A stretch of 64,000 nt of DNA from Flammeovirgaceae bacterium. Lineage in GTDB: Bacteria > Bacteroidota > Bacteroidia > Cytophagales > Cyclobacteriaceae. Every line of letters starts with the position of its first letter. The stretch's first letter is position 1. Shown one piece after another: positions 34,501 through 42,629 of this stretch. Location of the stretch: contig JAIYCV010000030.1 of assembly GCA_027487845.1 (NCBI GenBank), positions 22,994 through 86,993 of the forward strand. Reading direction: 5' to 3'. The position numbers and the translations under genes were made by a program. The notes beneath the pieces are model-generated. The model did no database searches. It saw only the letters and a list, made by a program, of their open reading frames with translations, and was not told the DNA's origin.

Positions 34501-36439
34501 CTGCTGGAACAGTAACGGTAAGTTGGGTAGACGTGGCGGCTGTAACGGTGGCGCGGGTGGCACCAAAAACAACCACATTGTTGGCGGGGGTGGTGTTAAA
34601 GTTTGTGCCCGTGATGGTTACGGAGCTACCTGCTGGCCCTGAGATAGGGGCAAAAGTGATAATGGTGGGTGGAGCAACAAACTCCGATAAAGGCATTGCC
34701 CAAACGCCATTACGACTAGTGCCCGCAAATAAATTGCTGCCGCTCACGACCAGTGATTGAGCGGCATCGGCCAACCCCGTGTTCGCTGCCGTCCAGCTTT
34801 GTCCATTGTCAATTGACAGAAAGACACCTTCACTAGTACTTGCAAAAAGGTTGCCGCCATTAACAGCAATGGAATAAACAGACCAATCTGTCAAGCCAGT
34901 ATTTGACGCTGTCCAACTAACACCATCGTCAGTAGAAAGAAAAACACCACCACCAAAAGAACCAGCAAATAAATTGTTTCCAATATTGACAAAGGATTTC
35001 ACATATGGGTTTGTCAACCCTAGGGCCGTCCAGATAACTCCACTACCTATTGGCAGACGATAAACCCCGTCACTAGTACCAGCATATATGAAGCTACCAA
35101 TCGTGGCAATTGAATTGACCGAAACGATCGTTGGTAAACCAGCGTTCAAAGCCGTCCAGCTGGTTCCATTGTTGTACGAAACAAAGATGCCTCCATTAGT
35201 AGCCGCATATAGGTTGCTGCCGCTTACGGCTAGAGATTTGACAAACTTTTGAGTTAAACCAGCGTTAATGGCATTCCAACTCGTACCGTTGTCGGTGGAG
35301 AAAAAAACACCTCCACCATCAGTACCTGCGTAAAGATTACTACCGGTAATTACAAGCGAGCGCACATTGTTATTGGTCAAACCAGTGTTTATGGAAGTCC
35401 AGGTAGCTCCTTTATCAGTGGAACGAAAAATCCCATACCCCATACAAGCCGCAAATAGGTCGCTGCCACTAGATGCGAGATATTGGACATCGGTATTTAC
35501 CAATCCAGTGTTTGCTTCCGACCAACTGATACCATTATCGATCGAAACGAAAATACCTCCATTGGTACTTGCGTATAGGTTGCTGCCACTCGCGGCAACA
35601 GAAACGACAAACGTATTGGTCAAACCCGTGTTCACAGCTGTCCAAGTGATGCCATTATTGGTAGAACGAAAAATGCCTCCGTCTGGCGTACCTGCATACA
35701 AATTGCTGTTACTCACGGCTAGGGACTTAACCTGGTTGCTGCTCAATCCTGAATTCACGGATGCCCAATTGTTGCCATTATTGGTCGAGAGGAAGACACC
35801 TCCTCCATTAGTACCCGCATACAGATTGCTTCCGCTCACGATGAGCGATGTTACGGCTGTGCTGCTCAATCCTGTGTTTACAGGCCGCCAGCTCGCTCCG
35901 CTATTGGAAGAAAGAAATACGCCACCTCCAAAAGTACCCGCAAAGAGGTCGGATCCAATTACAGCCAGCGATCCGATGAAGGCTTGAGTTAACCCTGTGT
36001 TAACTGCTGTCCAATTTGTTCCATTGTCGGTTGAACGAAAAACACCGTTAAAAGTACCTGCATAAATGTCACTGCCGCTCACCGCAAGGGTCGTCACCAC
36101 AGTGTTGGATGGCAACCCGGTGTTTACGGCCGTCCAGTTTGAGCCATTGTTTGTGGAGAGAAAAACACCTCCGTCTGCACCTGCAAACAAATTTCCATTA
36201 CTTACTGCAAACGAATTCACTGTATTAGATCCCAAACCCATATTCACGGCAGTCCAGCTGTTGCCGCTATTGGTCGAACGAAAAACTCCTGCACCATTAG
36301 TGCCGGCATAGAGGTTACTACCATTTGCAAATAGGCTATTTGGCCTTCCACCAAACGGGCCGTTGGTCTGCGTCCATTGCGCTTGGAGGGCAATAGAAAG
36401 TAAAAACAGAGTGAGCGTAAGCTGTAGTTTTGTTTTCAT
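31544..36439 (-). CDS. giant T9SS-secreted protein: beta-propeller, IPT/TIG, FG-GAP and repeated Ig-like domains
   Basis: A 1631-residue secreted protein. It has a signal peptide (about 1-20, ending IALQAQ). About fourteen ~41-residue propeller-type repeats (about 28-585) share the pattern SGSNLYAGTNGGGVFxSTxNGxxWTAVNTGL. An IPT/TIG domain follows (about 590-675, GPAGSSVTITGTNF). Then come seven FG-GAP/VCBS repeats of ~55 residues (about 685-1062), each with a calcium-type DLDGDGKADL loop. Five Ig-like units follow (about 1063-1470, QSITFAALPAKTFGDASF...), then an Ig-like module and a type A T9SS sorting domain (ISISPNPVEDILQ ... FIKK). It should be secreted and fixed on the cell surface, probably as an adhesin or matrix protein. 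FG-GAP unit 4 has a weakened loop (DGDDLADL). Confidence 0.9.
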   Translation of the reverse strand: MKTKLQLTLTLFLLSIALQAQWTQTNGPFGGRPNSLFANGSNLYAGTNGAGVFRSTNSGNSWTAVNMGLGSNTVNSFAVSNGNLFAGADGGVFLSTNNGSNWTAVNTGLPSNTVVTTLAVSGSDIYAGTFNGVFRSTDNGTNWTAVNTGLTQAFIGSLAVIGSDLFAGTFGGGVFLSSNSGASWRPVNTGLSSTAVTSLIVSGSNLYAGTNGGGVFLSTNNGNNWASVNSGLSSNQVKSLAVSNSNLYAGTPDGGIFRSTNNGITWTAVNTGLTNTFVVSVAASGSNLYASTNGGIFVSIDNGISWSEANTGLVNTDVQYLASSGSDLFAACMGYGIFRSTDKGATWTSINTGLTNNNVRSLVITGSNLYAGTDGGGVFFSTDNGTSWNAINAGLTQKFVKSLAVSGSNLYAATNGGIFVSYNNGTSWTALNAGLPTIVSVNSIATIGSFIYAGTSDGVYRLPIGSGVIWTALGLTNPYVKSFVNIGNNLFAGSFGGGVFLSTDDGVSWTASNTGLTDWSVYSIAVNGGNLFASTSEGVFLSIDNGQSWTAANTGLADAAQSLVVSGSNLFAGTSRNGVWAMPLSEFVAPPTIITFAPISGPAGSSVTITGTNFNTTPANNVVVFGATRATVTAATSTQLTVTVPAGATYAPITVLNTTTGLLAYSKSNFTPTFSPNKGIITAADFNPKVDFTAGANPWSVAIGDLDGDGKADLAVTNYSSNAVSVYRNTSSIGSINAASFAPKVDFTTGSGPFSASIGDLDGDGKPDLVVANRDNNTVSVFRNTSISGSITSASFAPKVDFTAGGSPISVSIGDLDGDGKADLAVPNLADNTISVYRNTSSSRSITNASFAPKVDFATGTQPIFVAMGDIDGDDLADLAVANYGSTTVSVYRNAGNSGSITTASFVPKVDFTTGVFPYSVSIGDLDGDGKADLVVANNGNATVSLYRNTSSSGAITTASFAAKVDLTTGDAPTFLAMGDLDGDSKVDLAVANRFSNTVSVIRNMSSSGSITASSFAAKVDFITGTQPIFVAINDLDGDGKADLAVANYGSNTVSVIRNNLVVSQSITFAALPAKTFGDANFAVLATASSGLPVTYSSSNTAVATIAGSTVTIVGGGTSTITASQAGNDFFAAAPNVTQTLTVNKATQSITFATFPTKTFGDASFTLSATASSGLPITYTSSNTSVATIAGSTVTIVGGGTSTITAGQAGNDSFAAAANVTQTLTVNKASQAITFAALPAKTFGDASFTLSATTSSGLPITYSFSNTAVATVSGNTVTVVGVGTSTITASQAGNDSFNSAANVTQTLTVNKASQTITFAALPAKTYGDASFTLSATTSSGLPINYTSSNTAVATISGNSVTIVGVGTSTITASQAGNDSFNSAANVTQTLTVNKANQTITFTPLADKTLGDAAFTLNGVASSNLALAFSTTSDKISISGTQVTLVKAGRTSIVASQAGNDSFNSATSVTQNFCIKPAKPTITTANNTGTVILTSNAATGNQWYLSGNAISGGINQSFSAIASGVYRVQVTLDDCVSEFSAEQPVVITGDIKQEAYISISPNPVEDILQVNGIIGEVKSTQLFDMTGRASLPLVLEKSNDHYQTSVAHLSPGVYLLRILLAESVAQVKFIKK
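32262..33257 (-). repeat. tandem ~249-bp repeats inside the giant T9SS gene
   Basis: The junction sequence TTTAC(G/A)GTAAGTGTTTG occurs at 32262, 32511, 32760 and 33009, an exact 249-bp period (83 codons). Each unit encodes one Ig-like domain ending TQTLTVNKA. Units 3 and 4 are the most alike, so they were probably duplicated or homogenised recently. A fifth, more diverged unit lies toward the 3' end of the gene. Confidence 0.85.
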
Positions 36440-36570
36440 ATTGGTTGGGTTGTGAGGCGCAAAATTTTACATTGATCAATGGTATGTTTTTTATTTTTTA
36501 GAATTGGAACAGAAGCGAATTTTATTGCAACTATTTATTGCCCATAACTTTCCCTGCATAAAATTTATGG

Positions 36571-37012
36571 TTAATAAGTAGGCATCCTGATATCAATCTC
36601 CTTTGCCCAAGCCAATATTCCACCTTTTAAATTATACAGATTAGTGAATTGTTGATTCTTCTCCAACCACTGGATAATATCTCCACTTCGTTTGCCACTT
36701 CGGCAATGCACTACTACTTGCTTATCGCGAGAAATTTTGTCTACGTTAAATGGCACCTCGGCCATAGGGATCAGCTCGCCACCAATTTCACAAATATCAT
36801 ACTCATGTGGTTCGCGCACATCAATCAATTGAAAGTCTGCGTTGTTATCTTTCAGGTTTTTTAACTCTTGTACTGTTATTTCTTGCATATGCGAATGTTG
36901 ATTTTTATTCTCATAAATCCCACAAAAATCGTTATAATCTACCAGTTCTGAAATTGTTGCGCGCTGGTTTTTGTCAGCAATCGCGATTTTTAACGTTTCA
37001 AGAGTAAGACTG
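36571..37012. repeat. direct repeat, copy B (3' part of the MoeB-rhodanese gene)
   Basis: The counterpart of 31034-31475 in the same orientation. Between the two copies lies the giant T9SS gene, with 131 bp of non-coding A/T-rich sequence on its 5' side and the hairpin on its 3' side. Confidence 0.85.
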
Positions 37013-37695
37013 TCGAATAGTAAAAGCATCCCCGCCAAGGGTTCTGCAATGCTGGTAATTATTTTTATCGCTTCGTTGGCTTGCATGCTCCCAATAATGC
37101 CCGGAAGTACTCCTAGCACTCCGCCTTGTTCGCAATTGGGCACGCTGCCTTCTTCAGGTGGTGTTGGATAAAGATCACGATACGTAGGGCTGCCATGCCA
37201 ATTAAACACGGCCACTTGGCCTTCGTAGCGGAAGACCGAACCATAGATGAGTGGTTTGCCTTGCAACACACTTACGTCATTGAGCAAATAACGGGTGGGA
37301 AAATTATCGGAAGCATCAATGATCACATCAAACGGATGGGCGATTTCGAGCGCATTATGGGAAGTTAACTTGTCGGTGATAACAGTAAAATGAACGAATG
37401 GATTTAATTGCTTCAATCTTTCTTTTGCGACTGCTGCTTTTGGTTTACCGATGTCGTTAGTCGTGAAAAGCACTTGCCGCTGTAAGTTTGATTCACTTAT
37501 TAAGTCAAAGTCGGCAATGCCAATTTCCCCAACACCCGCTGCTGCCAGGTAAAGCAAAACAGGGCAACCTAATCCGCCCGCGCCCACCACAAGCACTTTT
37601 GCTTGCTTTAATTTTTGCTGAGCTTCTATACCAAAATTAGGTAGGGGAAGATGCCTGCTGTAGCGAAGGAGTTCGTGGTTAGATAAAAGAGACAC
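36571..37695 (-). CDS. MoeB/ThiF-like E1 adenylyltransferase fused to rhodanese
   Basis: A 374-residue fusion. The E1-like domain (1-250) binds ATP through GAGGLG (38-43), with DASDNFPTR (127-135) and a candidate catalytic C188 in PNCEQGGVLG. The rhodanese domain (270-374) has active C331 in CRSGKR. Such fusions activate the C-terminal glycine of ubiquitin-like sulfur carriers (MoaD, ThiS) by adenylation and then supply sulfur from the rhodanese cysteine. The CxxC pairs that hold zinc in MoeB appear to be missing (TYRDLYPT where CYRCLFP is usual). No molybdopterin or thiamine genes are adjacent. It starts one base after the lhgO stop. Confidence 0.85.
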   Translation of the reverse strand: MSLLSNHELLRYSRHLPLPNFGIEAQQKLKQAKVLVVGAGGLGCPVLLYLAAAGVGEIGIADFDLISESNLQRQVLFTTNDIGKPKAAVAKERLKQLNPFVHFTVITDKLTSHNALEIAHPFDVIIDASDNFPTRYLLNDVSVLQGKPLIYGSVFRYEGQVAVFNWHGSPTYRDLYPTPPEEGSVPNCEQGGVLGVLPGIIGSMQANEAIKIITSIAEPLAGMLLLFDSLTLETLKIAIADKNQRATISELVDYNDFCGIYENKNQHSHMQEITVQELKNLKDNNADFQLIDVREPHEYDICEIGGELIPMAEVPFNVDKISRDKQVVVHCRSGKRSGDIIQWLEKNQQFTNLYNLKGGILAWAKEIDIRMPTY

Positions 37696-37696
37696 A

Positions 37697-38890
37697 TTAA
37701 AAACGTTTCAACGCAATAGCCGCCACCGTTTCCCCGATGGCGAGTGATGAAGTGGCAGCCGGTGAGGGGGCGTTGCACACGTTGATTATGTTTGCTTCTT
37801 CCAATATCAAAAAATCGTCCACCAAACCGCCATCACGGTCGCAAGCTTGCGCCCGCACGCCCGCGCCACCTTCTACCAAATCCTCTTCTTCAATTTCGGG
37901 TAGTAGCTTTTGTAACGCTTTGGTGAACGCAGCCTTAGAGAATGACCGGTGCATTTCCCCGAAGCCAGTTTTCCAATACTTGGCAGCCACTTTCTGGAAG
38001 CCCGGCCAGGCCAGCGTTTCCGCAAGTTCAGCCAAATTAATATCCGATTTTTTGTAGCCTTCCCGCCTGAAGGCGAGCACCGCATTAGGCCCGGCCTCGA
38101 CTCCGCCTTTGGCCATTCGGGTAAAGTGAACGCCCAAAAATGGAAAGTTTGGATCTGGTACGGGGTAAATCAAATTCTTCACCAGGTATTCTTTCTCTTT
38201 CTTCAGCTTAAAATATTCTCCCCGAAAGGGGATTATTTTGTAGTTGACCTTTTCGCGGGTCATGGAAGTAACTTTATCTGAATATAAACCCGCGCAATTG
38301 ATGACCAGTTTGGCTGTATAGCTACTCTTTTCGGTAACAACGGTGGATTGATTGTTTATCGTTGTTATGGAAACAACTTTCTCGTTGAGCTTAATTTCCG
38401 CGCCAAGCGCCACTAACAATTCTCCGTATTTTAAGGCCACCAACTTGTAATCAACAATCCCAGTTTGTGGCACGAAGATTCCTTTCATACCATTTACATG
38501 AGGTTCAATTTCCTTCAATTCGCCTTGCGATAGCTTTCTAAGATTGGCGAGTCCATTTTGTTGGCCACGTACAAACAAATTATCTAACAATGGCAACTCC
38601 ACTTCGCTTGTGGCTACCACCACTTTTCCGCAGAGTTCAAAGGGGATTTCGTTTTCTTTGCAGAAATCGAGCAGTAAATGATATCCTTTTATACAATTGA
38701 TAGCTTTTAAACTTCCTGGCTTATAGTAAAGTCCTGAATGGATTACCCCGCTATTGTTTCCGGTCTGATGTTTAGCTAATTCACTTTCTTTTTCGAGAAG
38801 AATAAGCGTTAGGTGGGGATTTGCTTGTTTGAGTTTTAAGGCCGTAGCAAGCCCAACAATTCCGCCCCCGATGATGAGAATATCTGTCAT
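37697..38890 (-). CDS. lhgO: L-2-hydroxyglutarate oxidase
   Basis: A 397-residue FAD-dependent oxidoreductase of the DAO fold. The dinucleotide-binding motif is IIGGGIVGLATALKL at the N-terminus, followed by HQTGNNSGVIHSGLYYKPGS, the L2HGDH/LhgO signature. The C-terminal PSPAATSSLAIG closes the FAD site. It oxidises L-2-hydroxyglutarate to 2-oxoglutarate and passes electrons to the quinone pool. It forms a two-gene unit with the MoeB-rhodanese gene downstream. Confidence 0.88.
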   Translation of the reverse strand: MTDILIIGGGIVGLATALKLKQANPHLTLILLEKESELAKHQTGNNSGVIHSGLYYKPGSLKAINCIKGYHLLLDFCKENEIPFELCGKVVVATSEVELPLLDNLFVRGQQNGLANLRKLSQGELKEIEPHVNGMKGIFVPQTGIVDYKLVALKYGELLVALGAEIKLNEKVVSITTINNQSTVVTEKSSYTAKLVINCAGLYSDKVTSMTREKVNYKIIPFRGEYFKLKKEKEYLVKNLIYPVPDPNFPFLGVHFTRMAKGGVEAGPNAVLAFRREGYKKSDINLAELAETLAWPGFQKVAAKYWKTGFGEMHRSFSKAAFTKALQKLLPEIEEEDLVEGGAGVRAQACDRDGGLVDDFLILEEANIINVCNAPSPAATSSLAIGETVAAIALKRF

Positions 38891-38984
38891 TTATTTCCTT
38901 TTAAGCTGAGCTGTTAACAGTAAGACATGAAATAGTTTTTCTGAGAATATTTAAGATGCGAACATACGCTACAAGTTTGATTCG

Positions 38985-39839
38985 TCAAACCTTCATAGGT
39001 CGAATCCTCACATTTTGGTTCGCCTCCACCATTACAAGATAATTCTTTGGAATCAACGTCCATTCTTTTCCATCGGTGAGTTTTTCAGATACAATCAGAA
39101 CAGCGTGATCATCATCTTCAGGTGCTTCTAATCGGGTTACACCATCTTCCACCACATACCTGTTGCCTTCTGAGTGATAAAGGGTGAGTGCTTCTTCGGT
39201 GGCATTAGAAACATATCGGGTACCTACCATAAACTCGCCATCGGTTACCACCATATTTAGAAATGCAGCCTCTTTTATCCCGACTTCAAGCATAATTGAA
39301 GTTAGAAATCGGTACGTATTTTCCAATGAATCGGCAACAGAATCAGACGTAACTTTTTGGTGATTGTTTTGCAAATAGTTGATAAAGTAAGCAAAGATGT
39401 GTTCCGAATCCGTTTGTCCTTTTATCCAGTTGTAGAGTTCGTCCGACAGTGGCTCACGAAGTTTTCTTTTTATCAGGTTAAAATTCTCTACACCTCCGTT
39501 GTGTGCCATAAGCAAGTTTTTATATTGGAAGGGATGACAGTTTGATTCGGAAACTTCGCCCACGCTGGCCGCCCTTACATGTGCTACCAGGCAGTCGGTT
39601 TTTATTCTGGGCGCTAGATTCCTTAAGTTTCTATTGTTCCAGGCTGGGCTTACCGATACAAAGGTGGCAGGCTCTGGGCTGAGCTCCTTAGAATACCAAC
39701 CAATGCCAAAACCATCGCCATTCAGAGGTTCTTCTATTTCTTTCGCGTTGGTACTTTGGTTGATGAGCGAATTTTTTGGTTGATAAAGCAATTCGTCTAT
39801 CAAAATTGGAGTACCCTTGTAAGCCATTAGTCTGCACAT
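38985..39839 (-). CDS. class II glutamine amidotransferase (EgtC/YafJ-like)
   Basis: A 284-residue Ntn-hydrolase. The nucleophile would be C2 exposed after removal of Met1 (M-C-R-L-M-A-Y). Other class II glutaminase features are GDGFGIGWY, VAHVRAAS, NCHPF and the oxyanion-loop AHNGGVEN. Family members include EgtC of ergothioneine synthesis and YafJ-type proteins. No egt genes are nearby, so the substrate is unassigned. Stand-alone gene. Confidence 0.82.
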   Translation of the reverse strand: MCRLMAYKGTPILIDELLYQPKNSLINQSTNAKEIEEPLNGDGFGIGWYSKELSPEPATFVSVSPAWNNRNLRNLAPRIKTDCLVAHVRAASVGEVSESNCHPFQYKNLLMAHNGGVENFNLIKRKLREPLSDELYNWIKGQTDSEHIFAYFINYLQNNHQKVTSDSVADSLENTYRFLTSIMLEVGIKEAAFLNMVVTDGEFMVGTRYVSNATEEALTLYHSEGNRYVVEDGVTRLEAPEDDDHAVLIVSEKLTDGKEWTLIPKNYLVMVEANQNVRIRPMKV

Positions 39840-39919
39840 AACTTTTAAAATTTAAGAAAAGATACTAAAAACCCGTTGATAGGCTAAAATTATCGTTCGG
39901 TAAAGCTGGTCGCAATAAT

Positions 39920-39927
39920 TACATTTG
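39920..39927 (+). promoter_or_regulatory. candidate -7 element (TACATTTG) of the yfiR-like gene
   Basis: A perfect TAnnTTTG match 59 bp upstream of the ATG. No TTG is found at the usual -33 distance, so support is partial. Confidence 0.4.
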
Positions 39928-39985
39928 TAGCTAAATCCAGTCAAAATTCAATTAAAACCATTACTTTAGGAATTAGAAATAGTGA

Positions 39986-40513
39986 ATGAAAAGTAAGATC
40001 AAATTATCAGTTATCTTGAAAAGTGTTCTTCTGAGCGTTTTTCTATTGGCAAGCAGCGTTGGCAACGCACAGGATACCAAGCTTCAAGGAATATTTATTT
40101 ATAGCTTCACACGCTATGTGCAATGGCCGGATGAGTTTAATCAAGGCGATTTCGTAATCACCATAATTGGGGATTCCCCAATGGTTGCCGAGCTTCAAAG
40201 TCTGGCAGAAAAGAAAAAAGTGGACGGGCGTGCCATAAAATTGGTAAAGGCAAATTCAGTTGCTGAAATCAAGAAATGCAATATTTTGTTTTTACCCGAC
40301 ACTCAATCACACCTGCTGGCATCGGCTCTCAGTCATGTAACTGATTGGCCTACGCTCGTGGTAACTCAGCAAGAGGGCTTAGGTAAGAAGGGTAGTTGTA
40401 TCAATTTTATTACGAAAGAAGGTAATCTTGCTTTTGAAATGAATATGGCAGCAATAGCTAAACATCAGCTGAAGGTATTTGCCGAATTGACAAGACGAGC
40501 AATCGTGATTTAA
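39986..40513 (+). CDS. YfiR-family periplasmic protein (DUF4154)
   Basis: A 175-residue periplasmic protein with a signal peptide (about 1-28, ending VGNAQ). The YfiR hallmark FIYSFTRYVQWPDE follows at about 36-49, then FVITIIGDSP and the terminal INFITKEGNLAFEMN region with a helix ending QLKVFAELTRRAIVI. In Pseudomonas, YfiR binds and silences the periplasmic part of the diguanylate cyclase YfiN. The gene that follows after 44 bp is a membrane sensor with HAMP, GAF and PAS domains, so a periplasmic modulator/sensor pair is likely here too. Confidence 0.85.
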   Translation: MKSKIKLSVILKSVLLSVFLLASSVGNAQDTKLQGIFIYSFTRYVQWPDEFNQGDFVITIIGDSPMVAELQSLAEKKKVDGRAIKLVKANSVAEIKKCNILFLPDTQSHLLASALSHVTDWPTLVVTQQEGLGKKGSCINFITKEGNLAFEMNMAAIAKHQLKVFAELTRRAIVI

Positions 40514-40557
40514 AAGGATAACTTGATTTTGAATATTTTTTGAAAAACAGCATTCGT

Positions 40558-42492
40558 ATGAATAAAATGAAGCTAAGCGTAGGTAATAAAATATTTGGAG
40601 GCTTTCTTATTTTGATTGCGCTCTTCATAATCAATGCGCTCATTATCCTTAGAAAAGGATACACGATTGACGAGGCGGTAAGTTTTTCAGCAGAAGTGGC
40701 CAGGCCTTCAAAAGAGGCCATTAGTGAATTTAGCTTGGTGGTAACGCAATCAAAAATGTTGATTACGAACTGGGTGTATTTACAGACGAATAAAGAAGAT
40801 CGCGAGTCGCTGCGCAACATCATATCATTTACTTACCCGCAATTAAAAGAAAAACTTCAAAAGCTGGCGGTAAAGTGGAATGATAAAGATCAACAACAAA
40901 AGCTAGATACGGTTTTTATCAAGTTTGATCAAATGATTGCGAGTGCCGATGAGAACATTCTTCAGAAACTGAACACATTTGAAGATTTTGAAAATCCGCT
41001 TACCAAACTATTGGGAGAAGATGTAATTGAGAGTCAAATAATCCCTCAGTCGGCCGAGTTACTTGAGCGGCTAGATAAGATTGCTGCAAAACAAATTGAA
41101 GTTTCTAATAAAGTAGACGATCAAATCAAGCAGTCAACAGTTGGGCTTCGTTTTTCATCTTTGATTCTGGGCTTTGTAATTGTTTTACTAGGTCTACTGA
41201 TTGCTTATTTTATTGTGAGAACAATTCGAGGGCCGATCAATTATGTTAAAGATGTAGTTCTTATGCTTGGTAGAGGCGAATTGGTAGAGGAAGACAAAAA
41301 TAGAAAGTACTCTTCCGATGAAATAGGCGAGATGGCTATTGCCACAAATAAACTTGTAAATGGGCTCAGGGCGACATCTGTATTTGCAGAAAATATTGGA
41401 AATGGGAATTACGATTCTCAATTTGAACCACTTAGCGAACACGATGTGCTTGGCAATGCCCTAATTACCATGCGCAGCAATTTAGCTAAAGTTGCTGATG
41501 AGGATAAAATGAGAAGCTGGGCTACAGAAGGCTTGGCTAAATTCGGTGAAATTTTGCGCGTTAATAATACCGATGTTCAAAAGCTTTCGGACGAGATTAT
41601 TGGCAACCTTGTTAAATATCTAAAGGCCAATCAGGGTGCGCTCTACTTGGTGGACGATGACGAAGGGGATGAGCCAACCATGTCCATGTCGGCCTGCTAT
41701 GCTTGGGACAAAAAGAAGTTCATTGATCATAAAATTTATATTGGCGAAGGATTGGCGGGGCAATGCTGGCAGGAAAAGGAAACGGTTTTTCTCACTGATG
41801 TGCCTCAACATTACATTAAAATTTCGTCTGGACTGGGCGATGCAAATCCTACCTGTATCTTAATAGTTCCATTGAAAGTAAACGACCAGATTTTCGGTGT
41901 GATCGAGTTAGCTTCCTTCAATTTAATTGAGAAAAATGAGATTGAGTTTATCGAGAAGATAGGAGAGAGCATAGCCTCTACTATTTCTTCGGTAAAAGTG
42001 AATGCAAGAACGCAGCGCTTGTTGGGCGAGTCACAGCAAATGACAGAGGAGATGCGCGCCCAAGAGGAGGAGATGAGGCAAAATATGGAAGAACTGCAAG
42101 CTACGCAAGAAGAAATGGAGCGTAACCAGCGTGAATCTCAGAATATCATGGAGGCAGTAAACTCCTCATTGGCTTTAGTGGAATTTGATGCGCAAGGAAA
42201 TATTTTGAAGGCCAATCAGAATTTTCTTTCTGTAGTAGGCTACAGTTCGTCTGAACTTATTGGAGAACATCACCGGATTTTAGTAAACAAAGACTATCGT
42301 TCGTCTGCTGAATATAAGCAGTTTTGGAAAGATTTAGGAGCAGGTAAGGCAAACAAAGGAGAGTTTAGCAGAATCAATAAGTTAGGGAAGACCGTTTGGA
42401 TTCAGGCCATTTACTTTCCATTCTTTAATTCGATGGGTGAAGTAACAAAAATCATGAAAATCGCATACGATATCACCGCATATAAAAAATAG
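40558..42492 (+). CDS. membrane HAMP-GAF-PAS sensor without an output domain
   Basis: A 644-residue two-helix sensor. TM1 is 11-31, the periplasmic helical domain is about 35-195 and TM2 is 199-220. HAMP follows at 221-275, then a GAF domain at about 335-480. A glutamate-rich coiled coil (about 490-530, EEMRAQEEEMRQNMEEL) leads into a PAS domain (about 535-642). The protein ends eight residues after the PAS core, with no histidine kinase, GGDEF, EAL or methyl-accepting domain. Its upstream YfiR-like partner could modulate the periplasmic domain. I start at ATG 40558, since the TTG six codons earlier lacks a reason to be used. An intrinsic terminator follows. Confidence 0.82.
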   Translation: MNKMKLSVGNKIFGGFLILIALFIINALIILRKGYTIDEAVSFSAEVARPSKEAISEFSLVVTQSKMLITNWVYLQTNKEDRESLRNIISFTYPQLKEKLQKLAVKWNDKDQQQKLDTVFIKFDQMIASADENILQKLNTFEDFENPLTKLLGEDVIESQIIPQSAELLERLDKIAAKQIEVSNKVDDQIKQSTVGLRFSSLILGFVIVLLGLLIAYFIVRTIRGPINYVKDVVLMLGRGELVEEDKNRKYSSDEIGEMAIATNKLVNGLRATSVFAENIGNGNYDSQFEPLSEHDVLGNALITMRSNLAKVADEDKMRSWATEGLAKFGEILRVNNTDVQKLSDEIIGNLVKYLKANQGALYLVDDDEGDEPTMSMSACYAWDKKKFIDHKIYIGEGLAGQCWQEKETVFLTDVPQHYIKISSGLGDANPTCILIVPLKVNDQIFGVIELASFNLIEKNEIEFIEKIGESIASTISSVKVNARTQRLLGESQQMTEEMRAQEEEMRQNMEELQATQEEMERNQRESQNIMEAVNSSLALVEFDAQGNILKANQNFLSVVGYSSSELIGEHHRILVNKDYRSSAEYKQFWKDLGAGKANKGEFSRINKLGKTVWIQAIYFPFFNSMGEVTKIMKIAYDITAYKK

Positions 42493-42520
42493 GCATTTAG
42501 AACCAATAGTTGAAAACGGA

Positions 42521-42550
42521 AAAAGCCCCATCAAAATGGGGCTTTTTCTT
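42521..42550. terminator. bidirectional intrinsic terminator
   Basis: The 10-bp stem AAAAGCCCCA / TGGGGCTTTT (42521-42530, 42537-42546) has a 6-base loop and a T-run on the plus strand. The A-run before it gives a T-run on the minus strand. It lies between the convergent sensor gene and the msrA operon end. A small inverted repeat CTAGTAG / CTACTAG follows at about 42567-42587. Confidence 0.85.
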
Positions 42551-42629
42551 TACCTAAACCTAAACCTAGTAGAACCTACCTACTAGAACTTAGAAACGCT
42601 GACATGGCGAATAGGTTACACATCTTCAA

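Noticed and set aside
33858..36311. Several long open frames on the plus strand (33858-34286, 34533-34760, 35367-35987, 36066-36311)
   Set aside because: They lie antisense to the repeat arrays of the giant T9SS gene. Their repetitive sequence is the complement of the propeller and FG-GAP repeats, and none has a start region or family resemblance.
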